This document shows positions 1 to 11,465 of a DNA stretch of 64,000 bases, piece by piece. The DNA comes from Anastatus disparis (Eukaryota; Arthropoda; Insecta; Hymenoptera; Eupelmidae), in assembly GCA_017163975.1 (NCBI GenBank), contig JAFFSR010000278.1, positions 992,001 to 1,056,000 of the forward strand, written 5' to 3'. The notes beneath the pieces were generated by a model that did no database searches, was not told the origin of the DNA, and saw only the letters and a list, made by a program, of their open reading frames with translations. The first letter of the stretch is position 1; the number at the start of each line of letters is the position of its first letter. The translations under genes and the position numbers were made by a program.

Positions 1-1692
1 ATAAAAAGCGAGCGTACTTATTTTTTAATTCATAAATCTTATGTTTTAGTTTTTTTTTTGTAACTTTTTAAAATGATTTTTCTCAAGTGTAATAGATTGA
101 CAGATGTAAAGGAGAGTCGAGAAAACTATAGAGGAAAGCCAAAAATAAAAATAAAATAATTAAGAGTTATTTAAATAGAAAGAAATATTCGTCGTAACTA
201 AGAGTAACAGCAATCGTAAAGACAGAAGCACAGCAAGAAGGATCAGCTGTAATAATGTACATAAGTGAGAAAGAGAAAGAGGATTATGATCATGCGTGCG
301 GTAAAGGAGAGGGGCTTCAGAAACACGACGTGTATATATATATATACTCATGGCTAGATGTTTCTACACCGCACGATGTAGCTGTGCATACACATGTGGA
401 ATCGACCAATGAGGAGCAACTATGAGTAGAAATCTTCGATAATCGATGTTTCTACTGCGTGAAGCAATATAGCAACCTCGAGTATAGTATACAAATTTTA
501 CTAGAGTAATAGAGATAGAAGATCCGCGACCAAGAGTCGATTAAACTGTCGATAGCGACTCACAACTGAAGAGATCAAAGGAGAAACTAAGACGCAACGA
601 GAAAGAAGGATGGAAAATAAAGAGTGACTAGGTGCGACAGAGATGGACAACAGAGCGAAGGGAATGTAATTTCCTTCTTCTTGAAAGAAGATGATTCTTG
701 TATCAGCCGCCTTCGAGTGCACTTGATAGTAGTGCAAAATCTGTTTTTTTTAGAGAATATCAGAGAGATTAAGGAGAAAAGGAAAAGAGATCCGAGCAGA
801 GAAGCCGTGGGCCTGCAACAACGAGAAAAAGAGACAAAAAAGGGAGAAGAAAAACTAAGGTGAAACACCTCCAAAGACGACGACTCGGCGACCGGGTGCG
901 ATCATCTACTAGGGCCACCATCGTTATCCTTCGACCACGCCATTTTTCATCGACCAGCTCCACGTCCTTCTTCGTTTTGTTTTATTATTGAGAGGAAATC
1001 TTCAGCAGAGCGACCGTAAGTGGGATTCTACCAGCGGGTTAGCAAGTAAGAAATAGTAAGTTTTTTATTCTGTTGGTTTTCCTCGATACTTTTCTCGATT
1101 CTCCTTAAGAGATATAATTTTGTGTTGTTACTAATATGATAACGTTTTCTTGATTGCGACCGCGGGCAGATTAAAATTAACATCAGTGCGGGTCAGTGAA
1201 AATACGAGTAAAATTAATAAAGGTAAAATTAAGTAAAAATTAAAGGAGAAAAGAGAAAGCCACGTGCGAAGGCATTATTTTTGGCGACGCGACGCCATTT
1301 TGTGTTATAAATTAAATGAGAAATTCGTAATTATTAAAGTCAAAGAAATTTGTTTTTGTTAAATTCTGATTGTGAATCCTTATATTACTGAAAAATAGTT
1401 AGAGTGAAATAAATATACGACGCGGCGGCCATTGTGAAATTGTGCGAGCGAGATAGCTATACGTTAGCTATTAATTAAATTCAGAGTTCTTTCTTTTTGT
1501 ACAGAGTAGCGCGAGTGATACTAAGATTAATTCTTTTAATATTTTAAGTTCGAATTATGAGTGCCGGGTTGTGCGACCGCGCAGTAAAAAAATAGAGCGT
1601 CGCGTGATTAAAATCTTGAACAATTATTATTCAATCTAATAAGTGATTAACTAATTACATGTGTAACGAAAGAAAGTGCTCTTTTTGTCTTC

Positions 1693-1704
1693 TGCGCATG
1701 CGCA
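1693..1704. promoter_or_regulatory. Palindromic TGCGCATGCGCA, NRF-1/erect-wing type motif
   Basis: A perfect 12-bp palindrome identical to the core of the NRF-1 (insect erect wing) binding site. It lies in the most CpG-rich part of the left end, which is where a promoter would be expected. One site with no confirmed gene nearby is weak evidence. Confidence 0.25.
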
Positions 1705-2460
1705 CGGTCCAAGTGCGAGAAATTAATTAAGCGGCGTTCTTTTTTATTATATGTCATTGCGTATTGTGAGAAAAATTCCCCTTTTTAAATTGATAATATA
1801 AGAAGTTTGAAATTCAAGTTAAATAGAGAGTCAAATAGTTATTTTTCCCTTTCCTCTTTTCAGGAAAAGAATTATAAGTTAAAGAAAATTGATTATATTA
1901 TTCATTATTTTTTTTAAATAAGTAGAGTCATTTAATATCAATAGTACCTTTTAAAATAATATTCATTTTGCTTTTCACATATTAAACATTGTTCTTTTTA
2001 ACTTCTGATTTTCTTTTACTAAATCATAAATTATATTGTAATTTTCTGAACTACTCTGATCGTTATAGAACCAGCCTACAACCCGAGGTAGGCCAGTAAG
2101 TATTGACCCCCTCTGCAGTTACTCTACCCAGCTAGCTGAGCAGGGTTCACTGGCGCTCAATTAAAAATAATTATAAATTTTGTGAACCCAGGTAAGTTCG
2201 TGGCTTCGGGGATTCACTCGGAGGTCCGGGGAATTTGCCACGTAACACAATGTATTATGATAGTATTTTAAAAACTTTTTGGTTAAATAAAGTATGGCAG
2301 AAGTAAGACTCAGTTGAGTCTTAAAAAACTAATAAAAAAAAAAAAATTTTGTTAATAATTAATAAAAATAATATATATAATATATATACACATATCGATA
2401 CTTTACGAGACTTTTCAGGATTTTGCGCGTTTGCCATTATATGGGAAACAATGTTAAACG

Positions 2461-2499
2461 AAAAAATCCTCAAACTGCCAGGCAATCTGAGGATTTTTT
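2461..2499. repeat. Perfect hairpin with 12-bp stem
   Basis: AAAAAATCCTCA and TGAGGATTTTTT are exact inverted copies around a 15-base loop. It resembles a bacterial terminator in shape only; in this eukaryotic context it is more likely a fragment of a small inverted-repeat element. Confidence 0.5.
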
Positions 2500-2608
2500 A
2501 AGCGATTAAGGCGCGTTTACATGTCGGATTTTGATATATATAGATATAGAGAAGTATTATTTCTTTAGATGTGGCAACGTCGCAATCCTCAAAAGAACAA
2601 TTGGGTTG

Positions 2609-2610
<2 letters not shown>

Positions 2611-2648
<38 letters not shown>
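2611..2648. repeat. (AT)n microsatellite
   Basis: Uninterrupted AT dinucleotide run directly left of the first 664-bp MITE. Other TA/AT runs occur at 35506-35545, 50915-50951 and 58628-58656. Confidence 0.9.
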
Positions 2649-2651
<3 letters not shown>

Positions 2652-2657
2652 CTCTAA

Positions 2658-3321
2658 CTAGGAGAGTATCAGACCTCCGGATCACGGATTTTGCTCAAAC
2701 TTTGGGATAAGTTTTCAGATGTCAAAATATGAAAGAAAACAGAATTTTAGATCCCAACGCTCAATATTTCTCTAGTTATAGGTAATTAAAGAAAATCACT
2801 AAAAAAGTTACTAGATTTTCAAACGCATATAGATCCTTAGCATTGATAGCTAGGAGCTTGAAACTTTTTTTAAATAAAAGCTGAGCTCAAATCCTTTCGA
2901 AATAGTAGTTATAGCATGTCAAAATATTATTTTTTCCTAAAGTTATAGCGTGATAAACATTGCACCTGATTTTTCTTTTTATAACATTAATTAATAACAA
3001 AAGCTGAAAATGGGTCTAATGTTTATTACGCTATAACTTTGGGAAAAAATAATATTTTGACATGCTATAACTACTATTTCGAAAGGATTTGAGCTCGGCT
3101 TTCATTTAAAAAAAGTTTCAAGCTGCTAGCTATTAGTGCTAAGGAACTATATGCGTTTGAAAATCTAGTAACTTTTTTAGTGATTTTCTCTAATTGCCTG
3201 TAACTAGAGAAATATTGAGCGTTGGGATCTAAAATTCTGTTTTCTTTCATATTTTGACATCTGAAAACTTATCCCAAAGTTTAAGCAAAATCCGTGATCC
3301 GGAGGTCTGATACTCTCCTAG
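2658..3321. mobile_element. 664-bp foldback MITE, copy 1 (3-bp TAA duplication)
   Basis: The whole element is an imperfect palindrome with ends CTAGGAGAGTATCAGACCTC and its complement, and a short centre near 2990. It is flanked by TAA at 2655-2657 and 3322-3324. A 3-bp TWA duplication is the known signature of the PIF/Harbinger superfamily, so I infer a Harbinger-mobilised MITE, although the ends do not start with the usual GGGC/GGCC. There is no coding capacity. A second copy of exactly the same length lies at 13431-14094 and is flanked by TTA. Confidence 0.85.
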
Positions 3322-3594
3322 TAAGTTGCACTGTGGTAACGTGGGTTACCATCAACTTAATTTCAGATTTTTGCTATTTAATTAATTGAATTTAGACCAG
3401 GTTTTCTTTATTCATTTGCTAATATATTCGTAAGAGAACATAAATCTATAGTTTATTTATCATAATTGTTAATAATAATTGTTATATAAATAAATAAACA
3501 TAAAAAATGCAGTTTTTTTTCGAAAGAATATATTTTTGAAAAATCGATTTAACATTGTAGATTGAAAATTCTTACTTAGTTAGTGGTTTTTAAG

Positions 3595-4290
3595 GTCGCT
3601 GATTACGAATTTCAGGTCAGAATTTCAAAATTCTTAAATTTAAGACGGCAGATTTAAGATGGCAGCTCCAAAATTAAAAAGAAAGAGATAAGGTTGATGT
3701 ACCACTTTTGGTCGTTGTACTTGTTTTGAACAGTCGCGCGTATTCTTTTTTTTTATAGTTTTACGGTTAGCCACAGAGTGCTAGCCGCAATTTCTCTTTG
3801 TTTTCTTTGGTACTCTTGTTTATTTATAACCGCAAAACTATAAAAAAAAGAATACACGCGACTGTTCAAAACAGGTACAGCGACCAAAAGTGGTACATCG
3901 ACCCTACATGAATTTGAAAATCTCTACTCCGAAGTTCTTTGCGTCGCTAATTACGAATCTAAAGTCAGAATTTTGAAATTTTTCAATTCAAGATGGCGGT
4001 TTCAAAATTTAAAAAAGAGAAATATACAAGCTTGAAAATTTTTACTTGGGGGTTCTTGAGGTCACTAATTACGAACCTGAAGTCAGAATTTTAAAATTTT
4101 TAATTTAAGATGGCTGATTTTAGATGGCATCTGCAAAATTTTGAAAAAAGGGTTTATGTATCTTTTTTCTCAAAATTTTGCAGTAGCTATCTCGAATTCA
4201 CCCTCTTGAATTATAAATTTTAGAATTCTAACTCCAGATTCGTAATCAGCGACCTCCAAAACCCCTCAAGTAAGAATCTTCAAGTAAATT
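3595..4290. repeat. Repeated module GAGGTCGCTGATTACGAAT, three direct and one inverted copy
   Basis: A block of about 80 bp containing (C/A)GCTGATTACGAATYT, then AAGTCAGAATTTTRAAATTTTT, then AAGATGGC recurs at about 3595-3670, 3945-4010 and 4060-4130, and in reverse at about 4180-4275. The same phrase appears in both arms of the large palindrome at about 16817 and 20460. It looks like a recurrent terminal module of a repeat family. The 3595-3670 copy is separated from the others by the MITE at 3691-3906. Confidence 0.6.
3691..3906. mobile_element. 216-bp foldback MITE with TA target duplication
   Basis: Arms of about 80 bp start RGGTYGATGTACCACTTTTG and pair along their length; both arms contain the GAATAC/CGCGAC(T) block next to a poly-T/poly-A tract. 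TA flanks both ends (3689-3690 and 3907-3908), as for Tc1/mariner-type elements. No ORF. Confidence 0.7.
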
Positions 4291-5308
4291 GAACAGAAAA
4301 ATATATGCAGCATAGGGTTAACATCTTCATCAACTTTATAGAGAAAAGCCCTAATAGTGCTTTTAAAATGTTAACTTACATATCATTTTTTGGTATGATT
4401 TCTGGGTATCTATTATATTTTTACTTCTGCTAATTTTGTACTACGTATTTTTGGTTTATGAATTACCTCACAATTTTCATTCACCCTACCGTATATACTT
4501 AAATAAAATGAAAAGAAAGAAAATTTATAATTGTAATGTATATATATGTATTACAATTATATATTATATGTATATATACATATATTAACTTTCAATATTT
4601 AGAAGCAAAATCTTATTCCGAAAGAGAAAAATTCGCATTGACATAAGATTCGAAATATTTCTTTATTACTTTGCTGTTGTGACAGTTTCCCGTATTGGGG
4701 TTTATAAAAAACCTTTCAACAACGGCTGTTTAGAGTCTTTTGAAGTTTTGTTCGTCTTTTATTGGTATTGTAGAGCCGTTAACTAGGCAACTTGCTATGT
4801 TACCTAGTGTGGGCTCAAATCTGCAAGATTGTAAGTGCGTGTATTGATATAATATTTGTTAGTACTATTGGAGTTTTTATAGCGATGCCCGTTGTTACTG
4901 AAAACCAAGTCCCTCAGTATACGGGGTTTGGCTAGGTTAATAGAAAATGAATATTCGAGGTTGTTGTTCGCCGCAACTCTTTAAAAGAATGCAATTGATT
5001 TTAAATGAATTATAAATTATCATAATGATCAAGTCACGTAAAAATTCGAGAGTTGATCGACAGAACCGAGTGCCTGTCGATGTGTCTCTTGTATCTTACG
5101 TACTTGTGTTTATTCTAAGTAATTTTAAATACAGAACTAAGGCGAGGCGAAAGAGAGATAGAGCTTTTCTCCTTGCACTTTCGCTTATATAGGCGCTGAG
5201 CTATAGTCCCCTCTCCTCTATGGTTCCTAGGCTCCGACGCGCATAAAGCTTATGCGTGCTTCAAGGTGTGTGATATGTATATATAAACACATTAATATGA
5301 ATTTATGT
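4291..5308. other. AT-rich spacer, nothing recognised
   Basis: No ORF, RNA gene or clear repeat is recognised. A TATATG-rich stretch lies at 4535-4585. The last eight bases (5301-5308, ATTTATGT) are the left target duplication of the P-type element. Confidence 0.6.
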
Positions 5309-5353
5309 CACGGTCGTAGATACAGGTCGCGAAACTCCGCTGGTGGGAGTAAG
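5309..5353 (+). repeat. Left terminal inverted repeat of the P-type element
   Basis: Pairs with 11627-11671; the visible difference is one A/G position about 39 bases in. Transposase would be expected to bind and cleave here. The adjacent 8-bp duplication sets the outer limit. Confidence 0.85.
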
Positions 5354-6013
5354 GCTCTTATTGTCATCAGCTGAACTTATTCAATCGGCCGCCAGCCTCG
5401 GAGCGCGTCGATCGCTGAGTACACAAAAGAATATATAGATATAAAAATTATAAACCTATATAGTCAGAGGCTAATAAAATATTATTACAATTTAAAAGTG
5501 TAAACTTTTAATTAGTGATGATTAATGTTTACTGCGATGCTAATATACATTAATTAATCATATAGAAATATAAATATAAGGGGATAAGAGATAGATAATG
5601 TAAATAAAAATTTATAATTATATTTGCAAATAATGAGCTTACATAGATAAAGAATTTAGAAGTTCAATTAATAAATATAAATAAAAAATAATCATTGCAG
5701 GCGGCGAGTAAGAATCTATTGATACAATTAGATAATTCAATTTGAAACTACAATCATATGTAGCCACTGCAAGATGAGTATAATAACTTCAAATGAAGAA
5801 AATATTTATTACAAAAAATAAAGTTAATTATAAACCTTTAAAATAATTTCAAATATATATTAGAATCATGTAATATTTGAAAAAACAGAAATCAAACTTT
5901 AGGATATAAATACACTTATAATACATTATATCAGTTCTTATTCAATGCATAATGTACATGAGAAGTTTTTAAAAAATAAATATAAAAAATTGATACCTTA
6001 ACGTTTTATTTTT

Positions 6014-8728
6014 TTATGTATTATTCAATTTAGACAATTTTCTTTGCGCAATGGACTTCTTTTTCTCTTTATGATTCTCTTGGTAAGTAAATTGCCACAT
6101 TCTTAATCTGACATAATAAAAAACAGAATATGATAAAATGTCAGGACCATGAAGTTTACATGGGAAAGAAAAATCATAATCATCTAAAACTTTGTCTATT
6201 GTCAAATCAAATACTTTTGAATTTGTACAAAATTCTAAAAAACATTTTTCAACATATTTTATTAAATTAAAGAAATGTTGATTAGCATGTATTAAGCCTC
6301 CTCTTGTTTTTATATCAACTAACTGCCCAGCAGAAGTGTTTATGTTAGAGGAAGTTAAAGCGTTTGAACATAATTTGCAGTTTTTATAAATTTCACTTTT
6401 TAAAACTTGTTTGCATAAGTTACCTGTAAAAATAATAATGTCGTTAAATACAAAATATTCAGTATTAACAAGTGTTGAATAGATAAATATGTACTCACTT
6501 TGCTATGAACATTGGATACTTCTAAATTACCAACTTTAATCTCAAATATGAAGATAAAAATAAAGTATATTAGACATTGACTTTCCAGGTATAAATTTTA
6601 CTACATATTATTAATATTTTTATTCCAATATGTAGTAAAATTTTTTACAATATTTAATATCTAAGAGTTTGAAATATATTTATAAACGAAATAATTATTA
6701 AATTTGTAATGTATGCGATACGATTTGTGATGAATCGTACATAATTCAAAAATAAAGTATGTATTTTTCTTAATACAATATCTTATTATTATAACATCAG
6801 TTTTTCTTCCAAAAAATGTACAAAAGTATATAATTAGTACTTATGAAAAATGTATATTAGCTAATATAACATAATAATAAACTCTTAACTTAAGTATCTT
6901 AGTATTAGTCTTAAATTTATAATATCGCTTAACTTAGTATACACTCCGTAGGCAAAATTGAAGATTTTCTTCTGTAAATTTTAACTGGGGAATTTTATAA
7001 ATAAGAAATTATAATCTAAGTACGGAGATTAGAATAGTTAGTGCTGAAAATTAATTAGATTACCTACTTCTACAAAGTTAATACACATGGTTAGTGACAT
7101 TACAAAAATATTTTAAAAATTAAAATATCTACAAAGTTAATCTGTTAAAATTTCACACAAAACCTGTGACATAATAAATTATGCAATCTATAACAGAAGA
7201 AAGAGCATAATCATGCTCAATAACTTCATCAGCTTCCCAGTCTTCATACTTTATGATATTATCAATTTTTTTTTTAAATTATTTAAAGCTGTTGTCGTCA
7301 TAGATGTTTTCTTTCCATAAATGTTTTGAAGATCTGTAACTTTAATAATATTTTCACATTGTTTTTCAGTTACGGTACAGTTGCCGTGCTTTGGTGGTTT
7401 TATCAAACTATATACTGATAACAGTTTACACAGTGTCAGGAACGTAGGACATGTAGGGTGCTCATTAGTACCAGCAGCTCCTCGTATGGTTCCAAAAAAT
7501 TTCTGAGAAAAAACAATAATATTTTGAAATATATTGCCTAGCTGAAAGATAACTGCAATATGCTAAAAAATTTTGAATTTAGAAAAAATCTTTTCAATTG
7601 TAAACAATAATGAGAACGAAAAAGCTTGCAGTTTAGCCCCACCATCTTTAAATACAATTGCAGTATTAAAAACGTAATTGTGTATGAAATCAATGACTTT
7701 CATAATGAATAGTTGTTTTTTTAATAATACATGAAGTAACATATTGATTAATAAATATAAAACTCATCTCTAAATTATCTTGGTTTATTTTACCAGTTAA
7801 CAAATAGTTAAACTCGTATTTTTCAATCAAGTATTTACAAAGATCCAAGGAAGATCTAATAGTAACTCTTAGACCTTGGCCTGTTTCTTTACTAAGAAAT
7901 TCACTTTCTGAAATGGCACCACTTTCAACATTCCTTTCCCACATATCTAACCATTTTAGAGTCTCTTCCAAGACCTGTTAATGATTAAAATAAAACATTT
8001 TTAATGAAGCCTGTTTATGCACAAGTATATGACAGGAACAGAAGTTGAAATCATACGCAAGTTAATCATAGCTTATGTAATACATAACATTTTTAGACAT
8101 AAAATAATACCAATAGACAAATATTTATGAATATAATGTAAATGTAAATAAAATCAGCTATATTTTGTAATAAAATCATTAATTATGCTAATGTTTATGG
8201 AGAGTTACTCTTTAATTCGCAATAGCAAATACAAATTTTATAAAACAAATCTTTAACAAACAAAGTATTTAAATTAAATATTTCCTACATCAAAATGGAT
8301 CAAAATTACATTTTGTCATTGCTGACCTTATAATCTTGAGATTGTGGAGTTAAACCTTCATTTGGTTGCTTTCGATTTAAGGCATCAAATAAATTATTAA
8401 TTTTAAGGCAAAAGTCTGCAGTGTTTTCGCAATAATAACAAAGAAAGTTATAGCATGTAGTATTATATTTGTTAAGATATACAAAACCAAATTGAAACAT
8501 TTATCAATGGTTTTTCTATATCTAAGAGGTAAATAAAAATTTATTCAGAATATTATGTTATTGACTTGCTTGAGTTGCAAGTTTAACATGCATTTTGGCT
8601 GTGCTGTCCAAATGAACATGCCTCTTTGATATTTTTGGGCACACTCTTGCATTACTAATTCTAGTAGAATCTACATCGAAAAGATGTATAAAATATTTCC
8701 ATTGAATAGGCTCAATATTTTTATCAAC
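6014..8728 (-). CDS. C-terminal exons of the P-type transposase
   Basis: Four or five coding blocks. 8728-8575 has the RVCPKISKRHVHLDS segment. 8500-8330 has INNLFDALNRK and PQSQDYK. 7971-7760 has GLRVTIRSSLDLCKYLIEK then LLTGKINQDNLE. 7506-7166 has KFFGTIRGAAGTNEHP. 6424-6014 ends in a lysine-rich tail. These are the conserved blocks of P/THAP9 transposases in the usual order. Breaks: stop codons precede the 8500 block in its own frame, the donor after NQDNLE is not canonical, and one A is missing in the ten-A run near 7270. Confidence 0.65.
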
Positions 8729-11465
8729 CTATGTGTAAAAACAAATATTTATATAAAACTGTAAATATTTTTCATTGTATTTTGTCTATGCGCTAGAAAT
8801 CCATGTATGTACATTGATCTACATAATCGTAAATCGACTTTTACGTAATTTCGTTATAAAGATACGTAGATACATATATTTCTTGCGAAAAGATACATTA
8901 TCAATTTTATATCCAACTTCAAGATTTTAAATAATTAATTATGAAAATACTTACACGTAGACAGCCTTTATTGTAAAGCCTATTTCTTATACACTTTATG
9001 GGATGTGGGGTATCAGAAAATAAAAAAACTTTTCTATCATTATCTAATGGGTGAATGAAGCAGCTCTGTAATCCATCTATAGTCCCTTTGATACCCAGAC
9101 ATTCCCACATTTTACGATTTGTCGATGCACCGTCTCCTATAACACCATGTATATGAGCTCCACAATTTTCCACTAAACATATTGCTTTTAAAACAATTTT
9201 TGATAGTTCGTTTCCATGAACTGCATTCTTAGATGCAAAAACTGCTATTGGCTGGATATATTTTGACGTTAGCGATTGATATTGCAATACTAAACCATGG
9301 GTTGCCTGGTCTTCAATATCTGAACTCTGCAGTCCGTCCTCACCGAAGTCCGTTAAACCTGTATAAGTCAATGTTTTTGAATTTACAGCAATAGATTTCC
9401 TTAAATTTATTTCATCAAGTGTAAGAACTCCGTGATGATTTTCTCTTCTTTTTGCAAATGATTGTTTTAAAAGTTTAAAAAAATTTGCATCAAACCCACA
9501 CTTGGTGTCTATCAAAGACATGTAGTTCCGAATCGTCTTCGTGCAAGGTAACGGTATAATATCATTTTTTCTCAAAAATTCATAATAACTCTGTGATCTA
9601 ATGTTCATGAGCATGCAGAACATTACAAATTCATGTGTATATCGGCGACCTCGACTATCTTGTTTTTTAGCAGCAGAAATAATCTCCCTAATTACTAGTT
9701 TTTGATTTGCTGACACTCTATTTAAATCTGTATCTTTCATATCTGCTATTTTAAATTGTTTATCTGCAATAGAATCTGTTAGTAATTTCACTTTATTTTT
9801 CATTCGTTTAGCCTTAGCAGCTTGGTATTTACATTTTTTTCTCATCGCCTTCAATTTCATTTTTTCTAAAGAGTTTAAAGGAAGTGAGATCCGTTTCATA
9901 CAATTTTTCTGTTTAATTCTCCTGAGCCGTTGTGATAAGGTACACCGAGAAAGTTTCACATCATAAAAGATAGTGCGTTTTTAAAACGCTCCACAAAGTG
10001 GCTCACATGCACGATAAATATCGAACATGCATCAAGTTTTTCGATGCGGCGCCACCGTAGGCGACGAAATACAGTGCGCCGCCTCCTCGCGCATTGTGTT
10101 TCGGCGCTTATGCACTACAAAAAGTGATGCATGAATTATGAAATGCGAAGCATTATTCGTGATTCACGGTGCAAAAGGCATCACTTTTTCTAGTGCGACG
10201 CGCATCATCTTTATTGAGGCAAAACTTTCTCCGTGTATTTGAATACTTTTTGCATGCTTTACATCTTTCACTATTAATAGATAATAAAGTGCGATTTGTA
10301 TGACGCCAGTCGTTTCCAATACAACTTTTAATATTCACATTTCCGACAAGCGTTTGCAAATGAGAAGGCAATATTCCTTTACATACGCGTAAATCTCTGA
10401 ATTTTTTTAACATTTCTGGTAACATCTCTATTTTTATTAATCTTTCTGGAAGTTTTACACTCATCATTTTGACATTAACAGGTGTCATATATACTTCGTA
10501 TATTATTTTTCTACTTCTTGTTATTAAAACGGATTTTTCAATAATATGCTTCTCTATATCACAGTTTACTTGGGGTACGGCGTATGTAAGTAAGAGAGCT
10601 ACATCATCGCCTACTTTACAATTACCAACGTTCCATGGCTTTGGTAATTCCAATGGCCCATTATTTACAAAAGTATCATCATCTATAATAAATAAATATA
10701 AAAAGCTTTGAGGTAGTAGTAGACAGATCAACAACACTCTGATGTTTACTCAGTAAATCATCACTGCTACTTGTTTCTTCTCTATTTCTTATATTTACAG
10801 TGGTTGAAATTGCTATTAAAATGAAAATTATTATTGAAATATTTATACACTCCAACCATAAATAATTTTTCAGTAAAGACAATTTTAAAAAAATATTTTA
10901 AGAAATAAGTGTGCATGGAGTTACATAAAAAATACATATCTATGCGATTCATACTTGAATTATTAAATGTAATGATAAAACTTACATTCTGACATTGCAT
11001 ATGTATGATCTGCGTACACGTTCATGTTGGTAATTGATCTTAATGGACTTCTTGATGATGCTCGAGATTTTTTTACAAGAACCTCTTCAAAAATGGTTCG
11101 TATTGCATCTGCTTTCAAACGTGAACATTTTAATGGTACCTATAAGTAAGTTTGTATATTTTAAGATAAGATATGGTACAACAGAATGTTTAAGTAATAG
11201 TAGGTACAATAATTTTGTTACAGAGTTTTATTACAATTACCTGAGCTATGATTTTTCCACTATCATCATATCGAATAAATTTTTTTATCACATCTTCTTT
11301 TGCAAAATATTTTTCACATATTCTGTGAGAAGATTTCAAGCACTTGACACCTGGAATTAACGAAGCCCATTTTTCTCGAATTATCTCATTTTTAGGCACT
11401 TGGAACATAGAAAGTTTTTCGTGACACTTTTTTTTACAATTTGGTACAATACAAATGACCGGCAT
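6014..11465 (-). CDS. THAP-domain P-element transposase, multi-exon, with probable lesions
   Basis: Transposase that would cut and join the element through an RNase H-like DDE/D fold. In transcript order I see: a THAP zinc finger exon (11465-11241); an exon with the THAP AVPTIF-like box (11139-10986); an acidic linker near 10780; a middle domain (about 10690-10153) with a CxxC motif after WRH; the catalytic exon (9959-8955); then exons near 8728-8575, 8500-8330, 7971-7760, 7506-7166 and 6424-6014. Good splice sites include CAG/GTAATT at 11240, GTAAGT at 10985 and 8954, and TTTTTACAG before 6424. Lesions: a homopolymer of ten A near 7266-7275 that is one base short for the frame, and in-frame stops at the start of the 8500 exon. 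The 10153-9960 junction is unresolved. I infer a recently intact gene; sequence error could explain part of the damage. Confidence 0.75.
8955..9959 (-). CDS. Catalytic core exon of the P-type transposase
   Basis: Opens with a basic, coiled-coil-like leader (about residues 1-70), then the P-element core. The motif LTLDEINLRKSI (nt near 9425) carries the first catalytic Asp. GVIGDGASTNRKMW (near 9140) carries the conserved Asp of the second motif, and SDTPHPIKCIRNRL (near 9015) matches the P/THAP9 block with the HxxKxxRN signature. The exon ends at CTACGT followed by GTAAGT (8954-8949). The first codon at 9959 is GTG, with an in-frame TAA seven codons further upstream, so this is not a free-standing gene start. 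Confidence 0.8.
9961..10152. repeat. GC-rich 190-bp segment inside the P-type gene
   Basis: Much richer in CG than its surroundings (GCGGCGCCACC near 10045, GTGCGCCGCC near 10075). It overlaps an inverted pair, GCACTACAAAAAGTGATGC (about 10111-10129) and its near complement at about 10177-10195. It separates the middle and catalytic parts of the transposase, is not open in the transposase frame, and may be an intron or a small insertion. Confidence 0.4.
10153..10737 (-). CDS. Middle region of the P-type transposase
   Basis: Open for 194 codons; the real exon probably starts at the acceptor TATTATAG near 10690. The C-terminal half has WRHTNRTLL followed by CKACKK, a cysteine-containing block that I recognise from THAP/P-like insect proteins. 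It ends in TAA at 10153, just before a GC-rich 190-bp segment. How it joins the catalytic exon is unclear: either a GTGAAT donor inside the last codons, or a break caused by an insertion. Confidence 0.55.
   Translation of the reverse strand: MLLICLLLPQSFLYLFIIDDDTFVNNGPLELPKPWNVGNCKVGDDVALLLTYAVPQVNCDIEKHIIEKSVLITRSRKIIYEVYMTPVNVKMMSVKLPERLIKIEMLPEMLKKFRDLRVCKGILPSHLQTLVGNVNIKSCIGNDWRHTNRTLLSINSERCKACKKYSNTRRKFCLNKDDARRTRKSDAFCTVNHE
10986..11465 (-). CDS. THAP domain exons of the P-type transposase
   Basis: The first exon starts at the ATG at 11465 and begins MPVICIVPNCKKKC. It shows the C2CH pattern of a THAP DNA-binding domain (CxxxxC, a tryptophan in REKW, then a Cys-His pair in SSHRICEKYF). 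The next exon supplies PLKCSRLKADAIRTIF, which matches the conserved AVPTIF box ending THAP domains. Exon junctions are phase 0 (CAG/GTAATT at 11241/11240; acceptor TATAG before 11139). THAP domains in P transposases bind the subterminal DNA of their own element. Confidence 0.8.

Larger units (their letters stand above)
1..2657. other. Unassigned 5' stretch, no recognised gene
   Basis: I find no protein homology in either strand; the open frames at 160-963 are low-complexity and overlap on both strands. From about 860 to 1740 CpG-containing words are commoner than elsewhere (CGACGCGACGCCATTTT near 1285, CGACGCGGCGGCCATT near 1420). Splice-like signals exist: a pyrimidine tract ending TTTTCAG at about 1862 and CAGGTAAGT at about 2190. 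A short A run lies at about 2327-2340. Together these could mark noncoding first exons of a host gene on the plus strand, but nothing coding confirms it. Confidence 0.3.

Noticed and set aside
1..963. Several 60-95-residue ORFs on both strands
   Set aside because: Low-complexity Ser/Leu/Phe or Arg/Glu sequence overlapping in several frames.
2086..2250. LTR end with primer site (TGGCGCTCAA near 2150)
   Set aside because: Only six bases fit a tRNA 3' end and no second LTR or coding region follows.
2461..2499. Rho-independent terminator
   Set aside because: Shape fits but the genome is eukaryotic and no gene ends here.
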